Positions 1-12,299 are shown, counted from the stretch's first letter. The stretch is DNA of 64,000 nucleotides from Isoetes taiwanensis (GCA_021234155.1 JAJEKV010000032.1:2078783-2142782), one strand, 5' to 3'. The notes: generated from the sequence alone by a model not told the origin. Numbers and translations are program-made.

Positions 1-883
1 ATTGTTCGATTTTCCCTTGTAGAAGAATTTTTTTCCTTCTAGTCTCATATCCAGGGAGGACTTGCTTCAAAGCAAATAATCCCCGGATTTGTTCATCACT
101 ATGACTGCCAACCCAAAGTGGCCAGAAATTACCAGGGAGCTCATAAATAGCCAAGATCCTTCCGACAGACCTGATTTAGTAGCCCGTGTCTTCCACTTAA
201 AGTTGAAGGAGCTATTAGAGATCGTGTCACATCATGGCATATTTGGCCGCATTTCTGCTAGGATTCATGTCATTGAGTTTCAGAAGAGGGGGCTTCCTCA
301 TGTGCATCTTCTTAACATATTGTTTCAGGAGGACAAGCCAGTAACAGTCGAGGATATAGATAAATTGATTTCTGCAGAGATTCCAGATAAGGAGTCCAAT
401 CCTGAGCTGTATGAGGTGGTGACACGTCAGATGATGCATGGGCCCTGTGGCCCTACATATCCCAATGCCCCATGTATGGTTGATGGAGTTTGCAGTAAGG
501 AGTACCCAAAGCAATTTCTGGAGCAGACCATGATTAGCAACGGGTACCCACTCTATAGACGTAGAAATGATGGGAGAACTGTCTATCGAAATGGCATGAA
601 CATGGACAATAGATGGGTTGTACCTTACAATCCATAGTTGTCGTGCTATTTTAGATGCCATATCAATGTTGAGATATGTGCTCATATTAAAGGAATCAAA
701 TATCTATACAAGTATATTTACAAAGGCCCAGACATGATATCAGTGAACTTAGGACAGGGTTCTGGAGAGCGTGTCACCACGACGAGCACTATAAGTGATG
801 ACCATGATGAAGTCCAGCAATATGTCAATGCCAAATACTATTCTGCCTCTGAGGGCGCATGGCGGTTGTTCAAGTTTGGACTG
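1..883 (+). pseudogene. Helitron Rep/helicase fragment (Helitron_like_N region)
   Basis: Part of the Rep (HUH endonuclease) domain of a plant Helitron. The clear reading frame runs 89-886 and starts inside the domain, with a degraded upstream piece at 1-88 that lies in shifted frames. Seen: PDLFITMT..NPKWPEI just before and at 89, the HUH metal motif GLPHVHLL near 292-315, the PCGP..NAPCM cysteine segment near 440-475, and the paired-tyrosine motif KYLYKYIYKG near 698-727. A single amber codon (TAG, 635-637) stands where the family usually has a tyrosine, so the frame continues through one point nonsense. The family motif continues past W-R-L-F-K-F-G, but here it stops at 882, where a gypsy LTR begins. 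No helicase part is in the window. Non-functional fragment; family identity is secure. Confidence 0.9.
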
Positions 884-2462
884 TGACGTCCCCTACTCAT
901 ATACGGTGCACTCACCGTATACAAACAGGAGTTCATCCCCCATACCAGCTCCATGCTGATACAAGGCCCTCCACGTGTCACTGCAACCTTGATGAGTTCC
1001 AGTGGGAAGAATGAAGGGGTCATTTTACCCTGTCTTCCTTCAGGGCCTACCTAGCTGCGAAAGCGTAAACATACATGTCAGTATACAACATCAACACTAT
1101 ATGGCCATCACGAAGGATGGCTCTCCACATATCTGCATAGACAAAGATCAGTACATCACATAAGGAGGTCCTACCCATGGCTCAGACTCAAAGGGGATGA
1201 CTGACGGCTTGGGTCTCTAGAAGTCATTGCAGACAGAATTCATGACAATGGATTTGGCTGGCAATAGAACATGGCTTGGGGTAGTCCACTCCATCCGCCC
1301 CTCCTGTGCACACTTTGCAGAGTAGGTTGAGAAGTGTTGGGACTTGATCAGTAGCCTCACGGGATGCATAGCCAAAGGGGGCTATTCACGGGTTTCATCT
1401 CCCCGTTCGATGGGGCGGTAGGGATTGCTCCCACCAGAGGTTGGCATGCTGACTCAAGGTGACTAGAGGGCCACTGCCCGTACTCGACTGAACTCCATGG
1501 AAGGTGTCCACTACCCCAAGAGTGTCGAACCCATGCAAAGCCTGCACGCAGTGGCAGAGCATTAGGTCTAGTCCACAATAGTCCCCGATAAGCTTTACTA
1601 CTAGAGGGACATGGTCATGAGTCAGGACATGAACCTCCTTGTAAGCCAGTCTGGCCCCTTCACCCACAACCAGGTTTGGTTCTTGTACACAGGCCGAATT
1701 TAATAGTGCATTAAAGAGGGTTGGCTAGGAGCATCATACTACTAGGCTTTTAAGGCCTCTACCCTCCTTCCCAATACAATGAGTCCACAGAGATCATCAT
1801 CACATACATATCATAGAAGAACTAAAGAATGAAATTTAATCTAAATCACAGAGTTAGGTTCTTTAGTTAAGGCTGGGTATCTAGAGATCTAAATGGCTGC
1901 TATGGGCAAGTCAATAGGCTAAACCTACTTACTCTATGTCTGGAAGGCGGTTTAGACTATTGAATTGACAAAATACCTGATCCCTGGCTCGCTCCTGCTG
2001 CTCTGAACGCATCCATGCTGCAGAACTGCTTGAAGATGAAGCTAGAAAGGGAAACTGATGAGCTAGGCTGCTCAGACAGATCTTGGGAGGCGAGATTGGC
2101 TCTTGGATCAAGCAAAACAGGGCTCTAGAAAGCTGTGGATGAAAATGGAAAGTTAGGGTTTCCTATACTTATATAGATTAAGGGTTAGGGTTAGGGCTTC
2201 CTATTTCTCCCTTGGGCATGTGGGACAAATGGTGTGGCCCACTTGCCTTTATTAACTAAGTGGCATAAAGTGTCCACATGTGTAAATGTGTATACATGGG
2301 TAAATGTGCACATAATTAAATGTGTACACACTTGCAAGTTTCCCCCTAGGGTGCTACTTGCTTGGCTACACGTCGGCGTACACGTCAATCGGGATGGCGT
2401 GTACGTGTGACAAGGCAGTACAGTATACGTCCTGGGACTGTATACTGTGCTGGAACGTCACA
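882..2462 (-). mobile_element. Ty3/gypsy-type LTR inserted in the Helitron
   Basis: A 1581-bp segment with perfect 8-bp ends TGTGACGT...ACGTCACA, the TG...CA layout of an LTR. Directly right of it, the reverse complement reads AAGGTGGGGAGAA, a classic plant gypsy polypurine tract, so this is a 3' LTR on the minus strand. Only about 70 bp of internal sequence (2463-2533) follows before element A begins, and I found no matching second LTR, gag or pol in the window. The internal part may lie beyond element A and be unrecognisable, or be lost. Short open frames inside the LTR are not genes. Confidence 0.75.
2166..2178 (-). promoter_or_regulatory. TATA box of the minus-strand LTR
   Basis: The minus strand reads CTATATAAGTATAGG, about 290 bp from the LTR start at 2462. 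Its direction agrees with the LTR orientation deduced from the polypurine tract. Confidence 0.5.
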
Positions 2463-2475
2463 TTCTCCCCACCTT
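2463..2475 (-). other. Polypurine tract next to the LTR
   Basis: The plus strand reads TTCTCCCCACCTT, giving a purine run on the minus strand immediately upstream of TGTGACGT. A second copy of the same 13-mer lies at 2504-2516. Confidence 0.6.
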
Positions 2476-2599
2476 GAAATGATGCTGTCCGCAGCATCGT
2501 GGTTCTCCCCACCTTGGGATCTTCTTATCCTGCAACCACACTCACCCCGGTTTTTGGTCCACTGTGGAAAACATCAGTTTTGGTAGGTCTACATGTCCT

Positions 2600-3246
2600 G
2601 TTTTCAAAGAATCCTACATGTGGATTTGTGGAGGTATGGTTTTGTTCGATAATGGTGTTCTTTTTTCAGTGGACTAAAACATCCACTGTTGTTTTGTAGT
2701 TTCCTCTATTGTGACATGTCATTTTATAATACAATCCACTGTAGGAAAGAATACTTGAATTTCTACATGTCTAATAATTCTATTGTCACATGTCTTTATA
2801 GATGTAGGAAAGAATATTTGATTTTCTACATGTCCTATGCTTCCATTCACATGTCTTTATAGTAGTAGGACAGAGTACTTTATTTACTAAAGCATTGTAG
2901 GAAAGGATACATGAATTACGACATGTGTAATACTTCTATTGTCACATGTCTTTATAGAAGTAGGAAGGAATACTTGATTCTCTACATGTCGTATGCTTCC
3001 ATGTCACATGTCTTTATAGTAGTAGGACAGAGTACTTTATTTGCTAAGGCATTGTAGGAAAGAATACATGAATTACGACATGTGTAATACTTCTATTGTC
3101 ACATGTCTTTATAGAAGTAGGAAAGAATACTTGATTCTCTACATGTCCTATCCTTCCATATCACGGGTCTTTATAGTGGTGGGGCCAGAGTACTTGATTT
3201 GCTACATGTGATGCACGTGCATGATCACATGTCCTTATACTAGTAT
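2600..3246. repeat. Left subterminal array of element A (ACATGT-rich)
   Basis: Repeated phrases such as CACATGTCTTTATAG, TAGGAAAGAATACTTGA and CTACATGTCC recur many times, with a longer repeat of roughly 175 bp seen at about 2880 and 3055. Dense short motifs next to the ends are where CACTA-type transposases bind, so this is a plausible binding array. Element B holds the same array inverted at 51082-51735. Confidence 0.7.
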
Positions 3247-3284
3247 TCCATGTAAGACAAGTTACTTCAACTACTTCAATTACT

Positions 3285-3775
3285 TAACGCCTATTTTTGC
3301 ATAACAAAACCATCAAGAATTTGATTTGTATTCCTTGAGGGGGTGTAGGACCGCTGCAACAAATCCCTAAGCATTAATGTCATAGGACCACGCAAAATCC
3401 TAACAATATCCTAACATTTTGGATATTGTTAGAGAAAGACACATTAAACCACGCCTACATTTTTGCATAACAAACCATTAAGAATTGTGAGATGTATTTC
3501 TTTATGAAGGAAAGGACCATTGCAACAAATCCCCAAGCATTAAAATGGCAAGACCATGCAATATCCTAATTATTCCCCCATTTTGGATATCGTTAGTGGA
3601 ACACCATTAAACCGTTCCTACATCTTGGTATAATTTAGACCATTAAGAATTTGAGATGTAATTGTTTATGGGGAATAGGACCATTGCAACAAATCCCCAA
3701 GTATTATAAAATAACATTATCCCCCCATTTTGGATATCATTAGTGGAACCATTAAACCATGCCTATATCTAGTTG
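3285..3775. repeat. Three tandem copies of a ~165-bp unit, element A only
   Basis: Units start near 3290, 3455 and 3616. Each has TTTTGCATAA or a variant, then AACCATTAAGAATT, then CATTGCAACAAATCCCCAAG, then CCCATTTTGGATATC. The segment is missing from B, where a Helitron-like block occupies the equivalent place. Confidence 0.7.
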
Positions 3776-3870
3776 GTACTAAGGTTCGCTATAGACGATT
3801 CAATAGTTATCCACGTCATCCAATGGTTTTAATTGTATCTAATTTATCTTATCCAATGGTTCTTTCTAAC

Positions 3871-4010
3871 GATTTGCACTAAGAATCCAATGGTTCTTTG
3901 AAAAACAAGATAACTTATTGCACTTAGACGATTTGCACTAAGAATCCAATGGTTCTTTGAAAAACAAGATAACTTATTGCACTTAGACGATTTGCACTAA
4001 GAATTAGAGA
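3871..4010. repeat. 59-bp tandem repeat
   Basis: GATTTGCACTAAGAAT begins at 3871, 3930 and 3989, a strict 59-bp period. The third unit is partial. In B the equivalent repeat is cut at about 46332. Confidence 0.8.
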
Positions 4011-4620
4011 TGTAATTGTTGGAGCAAGCAAAATACCCTGACTAACACCTTAAACCTAAACACAAACTCGGGAAAACCTTGCGGGGAAAACCTTGCTTCG
4101 AGTCATGTGCACCTGCGAAGGTATCGAGCTCCTGCATGGTAATCCTCTAAACTAGTGGCTAGACGTTATAGTTTGGCGACTCCCCAATTCCAAACAATTG
4201 CATGAGAATATCTTTGTCATACTTACGCTAGGAATCCTTTAAATCGTTGACTAAGCTTCCTAAGGAGTATGGATGCAATAGAATTGACAATTCCTATTTG
4301 AAGCAGTTAACTATCCATTTGGCACTACTTAATTTGTTTATCCGAAATTATTTTCTCGGTCTAGACTTAGTGTGATTTATCTAGGCGATGGTGAAAATTA
4401 GTTGCTCTGCCCCATCGGGAAAGTTCATCCACCGTGAAAGTAGTAAGTAACTTCTTTGCAGTCTTATCCACTAACTTTCTTCAGTATTTAGATTAGTGGG
4501 TAATGCCTAATTACTATCTAATTCTTTCTCATATTAACTTCCTTTTTAAGATACTTCGTTTGAGGATTTCTCAATATGCTTATGGATGATATTGCATTAT
4601 GCATAAGTCGACCACGTTTC
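4010..4620. other. Anonymous element A/B body sequence
   Basis: No coding potential seen. The block is shared with B in inverted form at 45668-46332. It holds the duplicated phrase GGGAAAACCTTGC near 4070-4095. Nothing else recognisable. Confidence 0.5.
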
Positions 4621-4684
4621 GGCCTCCAAAGCGTAAACCACAATGGGTTGCTAGGTTATTGTGGGGTTTACGTTATGGAGGTCG
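4621..4684. repeat. Palindromic spacer A1
   Basis: An inverted repeat: GGCCTCCAAAGCGTAAACC on one side, GGTTTACGTTATGGAGG on the other, about 20 bp between. It can form a strong stem-loop. The same spacer recurs at each module border. Confidence 0.85.
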
Positions 4685-5424
4685 AGTTTTATTGATTGCA
4701 CTTGTGACATGGTGAGAAAGCTGCGAGTTGAAAACCGGAAGCAATAGAAGCCCGACGAAATGGGGTTTGGATTTACCGAGGCGGGGCTTTCCTACGGTGC
4801 TCCTCAGGAGGGCAAATGCCAATGCCTCCCTTCCCGAACACGGTTTCCCTATCCGGGTAGTTGAATTCTCCATTCAAGTAACTTGCTTCGAGCATGCTCA
4901 AAAAATTCAAGATCTGTCAGGAGAACATATCAAAGCGCAAAGTGCCCTGCCCGTCGATGGTGTAGAAAACCAAGTGTTTTGTCGTTCGAGGCGATTACAA
5001 AGGCCCGGAATGGAGATTTGACTTAGCCATGTCGTCAAAAGCGGTGAAATTACCCTAGGGACCAAGTTACATGGTCATTTTTGCAGCAAAAAGAAACACG
5101 AACCCTCTACATGGCGGTATTACGCACCCTCGCTAAGGCCAATTCCTCTGACGTGTTGGACATGAGCTACTTTGGGCTAGGGAGGCGAGGGGGTGGTCTT
5201 CGCCCACGAAACTTGGTCTCTAGGGTAGCGTCGATGTTTGAGTCCGTTGGCGGAGTCAGATCCACAGTTAAGGGTGGGAGAGTTGCCGTCGTGGGCGAGG
5301 ACCCTCGAGAGGACCTTTGGGTGAACTTCTTACGGAAGGTTTTAGGGCTCTGTCATCTGGCGTCAACGCCCTCCCACTACCTCATGACATTGTGCAAGAT
5401 TCTGGTCCAATCTGGCTAGGGTAT

Positions 5425-5487
5425 GGCCTCCAAAATGCAAACCCTGTGCCTTGCCAGGTTATTGTAGGGTTTACGTTATGGAGGCCA
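5425..5487. repeat. Palindromic spacer A2
   Basis: Same stem-loop with minor changes (CAAAATGCAAACCC against GGGTTTACGTTATGG). Confidence 0.8.
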
Positions 5488-5700
5488 AAACGTGGTCAGT
5501 TGCACTTGGGACCTGGTGTACCTTTTTCGAACATGCATGCGGAGCCATGGCAACTGAAATAACAGACTTTGGATCTATTGGCGATCCCGAATCATTCCAA
5601 AAAAATTTGCTACTACAAAATGTGTTCTTGACTTCTAATTGCTTCTGGTTTTCAATTGCAGCTTCTCGACCATGTCTCAAGTGCAACTGAATAAAACTCG

Positions 5701-5762
5701 ACCTCCATAACGTAAACCCTACAATAACCTAGCAACGCACAAGGTTTACGTTTTGGAGGCCA
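5701..5762. repeat. Palindromic spacer A3
   Basis: Same stem-loop, opposite orientation; followed by a minus-orientation module. Confidence 0.85.
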
Positions 5763-6507
5763 TACCCTGGTCATATTGGACCAGGATCTTGCATAATGTC
5801 ATGAGGTAGTGGGAGGGCGTTGACGCCAGAAGACGGAGCCCTAAAACCTTCCAGAAGAAGTTCGACCCAAAGGTCCTCTCTGGAGGGTCCCTGGCCACGG
5901 ACGGGCAACTCTCTCACCCCGGAACTGTGATCTGACTCTGCCAACGGACTCGAAACATCGACGTTACCCTAGAGACCAAGTTTCGTGGGCAGAAGACCAC
6001 CCCTGCTCCCGGAAGCGCCAAAGTAGCTCATGTCCAACACGTTCGTAGTGAATTGGCCTTAGCGGAGGGTGCAGAATACTGCCATGTAGAGGGTTCGTGT
6101 TTCTTTTGCTGCAAAAAATGACCGTGTAACTTGATCCCTAGGGTAATTTCACTGTTTCGGACGACATGGCGAAGTCAAATCTCCATTCCGGGGCCTTTGT
6201 ACTTCCCGAACTACAAAACACTTGGTTTTCTACACCATCGACTGTAGGACACTTTGCAGTTTGATATGTTCTCCCGGACAGATCTTGAATTTTTTTGAGC
6301 CTGCTCGAAGCAAGTTACTTGAATGGAGAATTCAACTACGGATAGGGAAACCGCAGGTTTGGAAGGGAGGCATTGGCATTTGCCCTCCCGAGGAGCACTC
6401 GGTAGGAAAGCCCCGCCGCAGAAATCCAAACCCCATTTCGCCGGGCTTATTGCTTCGGTTTTCAATCGCAGCTTCCGACCATGTCTCAAGTGCAATCAAT
6501 AAAACTC

Positions 6508-6569
6508 GACCTCCATAACGTAAACCCTACAATAACCTAGCAACCCACGTGGTTTACGTTTTGGAGGCC
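6508..6569. repeat. Palindromic spacer A4
   Basis: Same stem-loop, 807 bp after spacer A3. Confidence 0.85.
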
Positions 6570-7310
6570 ATACCTGGGGTCGATTGGACCAGGATCTTGC
6601 ACAATGTCATGAGGTAGTGGGAGGACGTTGACGCCCCGGAGCCCTAAAACCGCCCGTAAGAAGTTCGACCCAAAGGTCCTCTCGGAGGGTCCTCGCCACC
6701 TGACGGGCAACGCTCCCACCCCCGAACTGGGTGATCCGACTCGCCAACGGACTCAGGAAACATCGACGTTACCCTAGAGACCAAGTTTCGGGGCAGAAGA
6801 CCACCCCCGCCTCCCGAAGCGCCAAAGTAGCTCATGTCCAACACGTTCATAGTGAATTGGCCTTAGCGGAGGGTGCGAGAATCGCCATGTAGAGGGTTCG
6901 TGTTTCTTTTTTTTGCAAAAATGACCGTGTAACTTGGTCCCTAGGGTAATTTCCTTTGTTTCGGACGACATGGCTAAGTCAAATCTCCATTAGGGGCTTT
7001 GTCTTTGCCCGAACGACAAAACACTTGGTTTTCTACACCATCATTGCAGGGCACTTTGCGGTTTGATATGTTCTCCGGACAGATCTTGAATTTTTGAGCA
7101 CCTTTCGAAGCACGTTACTTGAATGGAGAATTCAGCGGTCGGATAGGGAAACCGTGTTGGGAAGGGAGGCATTGGCATTTGCCCTCCGAGGAGACCTTTG
7201 GTAGGAAAGCACGCCTCGGTAAATCCAAACCCCATTTCGTCGGTTTCTATTGCTACGGTTTTCAACTGCGGCTTCGACCATGTCACAAGTGCAAGCCCGA
7301 ATAAAACTTC

Positions 7311-7372
7311 GACCTCCATAACGTAAACCCTACAATAACCTAGCAACCCACGGGGTTTACATTTTTGAGGCC
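7311..7372. repeat. Palindromic spacer A5
   Basis: Same stem-loop, 803 bp after spacer A4; the right arm has small changes (TTTACATTTTTGAGG). Confidence 0.85.
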
Positions 7373-8044
7373 TTACCGGGTCGGATTGGACCGGGATCTT
7401 GCACAATGTCATGAGGTAGTGGAGGGCGTTGGCGCCAAAGACGAGCCCTAAAACCTTCGAGGAAAGAAGTTCGTCCCAAAGGTCCTCTCTGGAAGGTCCT
7501 TGGCCACGGGACGGGCAACTCTCCCACCCCGAACCGTGATATGATCGCCAAGCGGACTCGAAACATCGACATTACCACGAGACCAAGTTTCGTGGGCGTA
7601 AGACCATCCCTGCTCCCGGGGCCGCCAAAGTAGCTCATGTCCAACACGTTCGTAGTGAATTGGCCTTAGCGGAGGGGCGAGAATCACGCCATGTAGAGGG
7701 TTCGTGTTTCTTTTGCCGCTGCAAAAATGACCGTGTAACTTGGTCTCTAGGGTAATTTTCTTTGTTTAGGACGACATGGCGAAGTCAAATCTCCATTAGG
7801 AGCCTTTTCTTTGCCCGAACGACAAAACACTTGGGTTTCTACGGTCTGGGCGGGACACTGCGGTTTGATATGTTCTCCCAGGCGGATCTTGAATTTTTTG
7901 AGCTTCTGTGAAAGCAAGTTACTTGAATGGAGAATTCAGCGGCCGGATAGGGAAACCGGGTTAGGAAGGGAGGCATTGGCATTTGCCCTCCCTGAGGTGC
8001 ACCGTAGGAAAGCCCGCCTCGGTGAACCTTTGTGATGTCCGTCT

Positions 8045-8690
8045 CACGGGGTCGGCCACCCAGGCTCCAACGTGCCACCTAGGCTCCAACATGCCACGTG
8101 GGCTCCAACATGCCATCTAGGCTCCAACATCACGTAGGCTCCAACATGCCACCTAGCATGCCACCTAGGCTCCAATATGCCACCCGGGCCCAAGCGCACC
8201 GCGTGAGCACCAACATGCCAAGTTGGCTCCAACGTGCCACCTAGGCTCAAGCATGCCAAGGTGGCTCAAATATGCCACCTAGGCTCCAACATGCCACCAC
8301 ATATGGCTTCAACATGCCATGTAGGCTCCATGGGTCAAACATGCCACCTAGGCCCAACATGCCACGTGGGCTCCTACATGCCAACGTGGCTCCAACATGC
8401 CACGTGAGCTCCAACATGCCACGTAAACTCCAACATGCCAAGTTGGCTCCAACATGCCACCTAGGATCAAGCATGCCAAGGTGGCTCAAAAATGCCACCT
8501 AGGCTCCAACATGCCACCTGGGCTTCAACATGCCACGTAGGCTCCAACATGCCAACTAGGCTCCAACATGCCTCGTGAGCTCTAGCATGCCACCTAGGCT
8601 CCAACGTGCCACTTAGGCTCCAACATGCCACCTAGGCTCAAGCGTGCCAAGGTGGCTCAAACATGCCACCTAGGCTCCTTAAGATTAGTT
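8045..8690. repeat. Minisatellite in element A (ATGCCACCTAGGCTCCAAC family)
   Basis: About 19-bp units of the form CCAACATGCCACSTRGGCT, with variants containing CCAAGGTGGCT. Predicted proteins rich in M-P-P-R-L-Q-H-A or the antisense W-H-V-G-A are translations of this repeat and not genes. Related arrays: 23430-25095, 42500-42960 (inverted) and 60717-60905. Confidence 0.9.
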
Positions 8691-8729
8691 GAAAATATTG
8701 GAATGACTACCTTGTATTCATAGGTTCAT

Positions 8730-9480
8730 TTGATCTTAGATTCGACCAGGATCTTGCACAATTTCATCATGTAGAGGGAGGGTGTTGGCCTTGAAGCGGA
8801 CACAAGTAAGACCTTCCGGGAAGCGGCTAAGCCCCCAAATGTCATCTCTCGAAGGCCCCTGGCCATGGTCGGGACTGTGAACTGGCTCTGCCAATGGACT
8901 TAGAACGTCGACATCACCCTAGGGACCAAGTTTTGTGGGCAGAAGACCACCCCTTCTTCAAGAAGCGCCAAAGTAGCTCATGTCCAACATGTTCGTAGTC
9001 AATTGGCCTAGGAGGTGGCTGCAGAATACTGCCATGTAGCGTGTTCTCATTTCTTTTCTTTGCCAAAAATGTCTATGTAACTTGGTCATTTGGGTAATTG
9101 GCAATACGGACGACATGGCTTAAGTCGAATCTCCATTTGAACCTTTGTCTTTGCTTTCGAGCGACAAAACACTTGGGTTTCTACACGGTCGCCCAATAGG
9201 GGACGCCTTGCGGTTTGATAGGTTCTCCGGGACCGATCTTGGATTTTTTGAACTGCTTTCAAGTATGTTACATGAGCGATGGATTCAGCGGGCGGATAGG
9301 GGAACCGAAGCTCGGGAGAGGGGCATTGGCATACCTGACCTCGGGAGGAGCATCTTTGCCAGAAAGGCTTCCCCAGCAACCTTTTTGGGGTCTGTCTCCT
9401 GGGGTCTGGCCTCTCCCCTCTGGTGAGGCAGCCACCCAAAGTCCTGGCCTTAATCGACTTGGGGAAGGGTGACAACACTT
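8730..9480. repeat. Diverged module remnant
   Basis: A further module-like copy in minus orientation beyond the minisatellite, with GACATGAGCTACTTTGG-type phrases in reverse near 8960-8980. In B it is split by an insertion (41882-42208). Confidence 0.7.
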
Positions 9481-10480
9481 TAAGTTCTTCAATATCGCTC
9501 TATTCTATCCCTCGCCAAACTCCTCTACCAAAAATTCCTAAGGTTGTCATATTTCTTGCATAAAGTCCTAGTCATCATGTCCACGTCACCACCATCTTGC
9601 CACATCACCCAAAATTTGCCAACATCACCCAATGAAAAGACCATAGATAGATGGATATCTTTTCATTTTTTACCTAGTCAAAACTTGACTTTGCTTGCTT
9701 GGCATGCCATGTCACCATTTGGAGTGCCACATCATCTTTTCCATGTTGTTTGTTGGTGCCACAAGGGCAATGACATGCGTGAACGTGGAACCTTTCCATG
9801 TGGCACTTGTGGCAAGGGGAGTACCCTATAATGTGAACCTTTCCATGTAATTTAGGAACTAGCGTAAGACCATATAATTTAGGAACCACTAGTAAACGTG
9901 TGCCCAGTGTTGCCGCGCATATACTTTTTGGAGAATTTGGCTAGGCAAAATTTTAGGAAAAAGGGTATTCTTGACATGTAAAAAATGTTCAAGAAGTATC
10001 TAATATGATGATAAGGGGCATGCAAGTTCTTGATCAAGAAGGTGACAAAATGTAATAATAACAAACTCATTAATGTATCCAACCTTCTTCATGAGAACTT
10101 TGAATACTTTTCATTAATTTAGGTATCCCAATCAGGGTTCGAAAATTATTCGGCAAGCCCCTTGTTTGTCTGGTCCAATTTCAAAATTGCCGGTCTAAAT
10201 GTTTGGTCACCCGAAAAATTCCAATTTAAAAAACATAGTTTAATGTAAAATCTGGCAAATTTATGTCTTGTTATATATTAAATCTGATACATATGTTATA
10301 TGGATGACAAATTATGAGGTAGAGGTTAAATATTTTTCGAACCAATGTTTTCTTATGCAAGGTCGTGCATTACACACATATATTGAGTTCAAACGCATAT
10401 TTCGCATGTCAAAAATTTTATTAATCACTCAACACAAAAAAATTCGCAAAAAACCGCGGACGAAATAATATACACGAATA
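9481..10480. other. Shared element A/B body, no gene
   Basis: Contains paired phrases such as CACATGGAAAGGTTC and AT-rich stretches. It is present inverted in B at about 40390-41390 with few differences. No coding signal beyond short chance frames. Confidence 0.5.
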
Positions 10481-11371
10481 TTCGTGATAATTTAACTTTC
10501 ATCCAATGGCTAATATTTTGCCTCGCCAATGGCTTAGATTGCGATCCGCGTCCTGCAATCCTATTGGCCGCTGAAATGGCCTTTGGTTTGTAGGTTTGTG
10601 TTTCTGAAATTGGCGATGGCAGAGCTTCGTTTTTGGCGCCTAGAAGCTTCAGTTGAGATGGGATGGCGCTCGAGCTTTAGTCTTGGCGCCTAGAGCTTGC
10701 GCCTAATATGCTTATATTATGTTCAAAGCGTGATTGGGCTAGTCGCCATAGCTGGTTATGGGCTCGGTTGTTCCTTTGTGTGTTTTATTTGGTCCTTACC
10801 AGCATAACCTCCCAGCAGGCATAATTGTTTGATTTGATATTTGGATTTGGAGCTGGGGTTTGATCTGTGGGTATATGTGAGCCTGCAAATAAGTCGGATC
10901 CAAGCTTGATTGTGTTCGGTAAGGCAGGGGATTGTCTTGCGCCTAATAGCAGCATCAACTTTTGACGAAAGAGCAGCAACAAAGCTATGGCGGAGGAGCA
11001 GCAACAGAGCAGCAAAAGAGGTATGGCATTATCTCTTTTTTCTTATGTTTTTGATCTCTAGTTCTAGCATTACTAACTCAGATCTTTGGGCACTTTAGGA
11101 AATGGTATCTCAAAGCAACAAAGGATTCGACTGGGGTTCTTCGCACCTGGAAGCTCCATTTTTTGAGCAACAGAGCTTAAGAAATAGAACAGTAAGATCT
11201 GGACTAGTTTTTATCTTTAAAGTAATTAATCTTGTGTTAGTTTTGAGTTTGTTCCTTAAATGATAGGTGACTCAATTTGCAGACGTTGTGTTATTTTGGG
11301 AATCAAGGCCAATCAAGGCAGGCTTGCAGCTTACCTATTGAAGGATTGAATCGGTGCCTACAGGGGGGATA
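10481..11371 (+). pseudogene. Gene-like fragment shared by A and B
   Basis: CCAAT-type phrases near 10505-10570 precede a candidate start ATG at 10987 (MAEEQQQSSKR) that runs to a splice-donor-like GTATGG. Two further open blocks have splice-like borders: 11099-11191 (acceptor TTTAG, donor GTAAGA) and 11283-11371 (acceptor TTTGCAG, ending in TAG). The second and third blocks join in one frame; the first block does not, and in B it is about 11 bases shorter. I do not recognise the protein. This looks like a fragment of a host gene taken up by the ancestor of A and B. B counterpart: about 39510-40400, minus strand. Confidence 0.35.
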
Positions 11372-12299
11372 GTAAATGTGACACCTGCTTGTCTCTGGGA
11401 TAACGTGAAACCTTCTCCTTCGAAAAAATGGATCAGAGATGCTGTGAAATGAAACTAAAGGAACAAGCTATTATATTAGATTAGCCTCAAAAACCCCGTT
11501 CTAAAAAATCTGTTGAATCTGTTGAAAAAATCTGTTCAATATACATTGAAAATACATAAACAAAATTGTCTTACTGTTCTTTATACAACGAGCTTGCTCT
11601 ATATTTTGAATATTGATTTTATGTGTTTCTTTTCCTTTTTTTTTAGGTGAACAATAGCCAAAAACCAAAGTGGAATTCTTTAATAAATATAAACAGTAGC
11701 AAAAAATGAAAGTGGTCTAAGTGGGAGCAAATGGTTTAAATTATAAATTAGTTACAAGACATTAGAAACAACAATTGTTTTTCCTACATGTAATAATAAT
11801 ATTTTTTTATTTCAAAAGCATGCCACGTGTCAATATCTCATTGATTAAACAACCACATTTAAACAACCACATTAGAAACTCATTTTTTTTACGTGTTATA
11901 ATATTACTTTTTACACGTCCTTATTTTAGGAAAACAATAGCTAGATTTCAATAGCACATGTAGTGTTTCGTAAATAAAAAAAAGGCTATGGGTGATTTTT
12001 TTAATTTTGTAAAAACAACACTTGAAACAACATGTCTATATTTAAAAAAAGAACACTTGAAAACATTATTTTTTCATTTCCTACACGTTTTTTTCTTTGT
12101 AGTCCTTTATTTCTAGTGTTGTAATTTAGTTTTTCAGGTGTAGTAAAGTTAAAACCTACGCGTGCCATTTTAAAGATAAACAACGCATGGTTCCACAAAA
12201 AACATTGGCCTAAAGACACATTGGAAACATCATCTTTCTTTTTCTATGTGTACTAATAGTGCTTTTTTACATGTCTTCATTTTAGAAAAACAATAGTTA

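Larger units (their letters stand above)
4621..8040. repeat. Array of ~805-bp modules with palindromic spacers (element A)
   Basis: Four related modules of about 740 bp lie between copies of a 60-bp spacer. Module 4684-5424 is in plus orientation; 5763-6507, 6570-7310 and 7373-8040 are in minus orientation; a shorter 213-bp filler lies at 5488-5700. Modules share phrases such as GACATGAGCTACTTTGG, TCATGACATTGTGCAAGAT and GAATTCTCCATTCAAG. The many short open frames in them are not conserved between modules and I do not call genes. In B the matching array (42960-45603) has one module fewer. Confidence 0.85.

Noticed and set aside
2179-2205. Telomere-like AGGGTTAGGGTTAGGG
   Set aside because: Two to three short units only, inside an LTR.
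4621-7372. CRISPR-like regular repeats
   Set aside because: Spacers are ~62 bp palindromes separated by ~740 bp of related, not unique, sequence; this is a nested repeat in a eukaryote.
4728-9478. Many 60 to 140-codon frames in the modules
   Set aside because: They differ in frame and stops between modules, and none carries a known motif.
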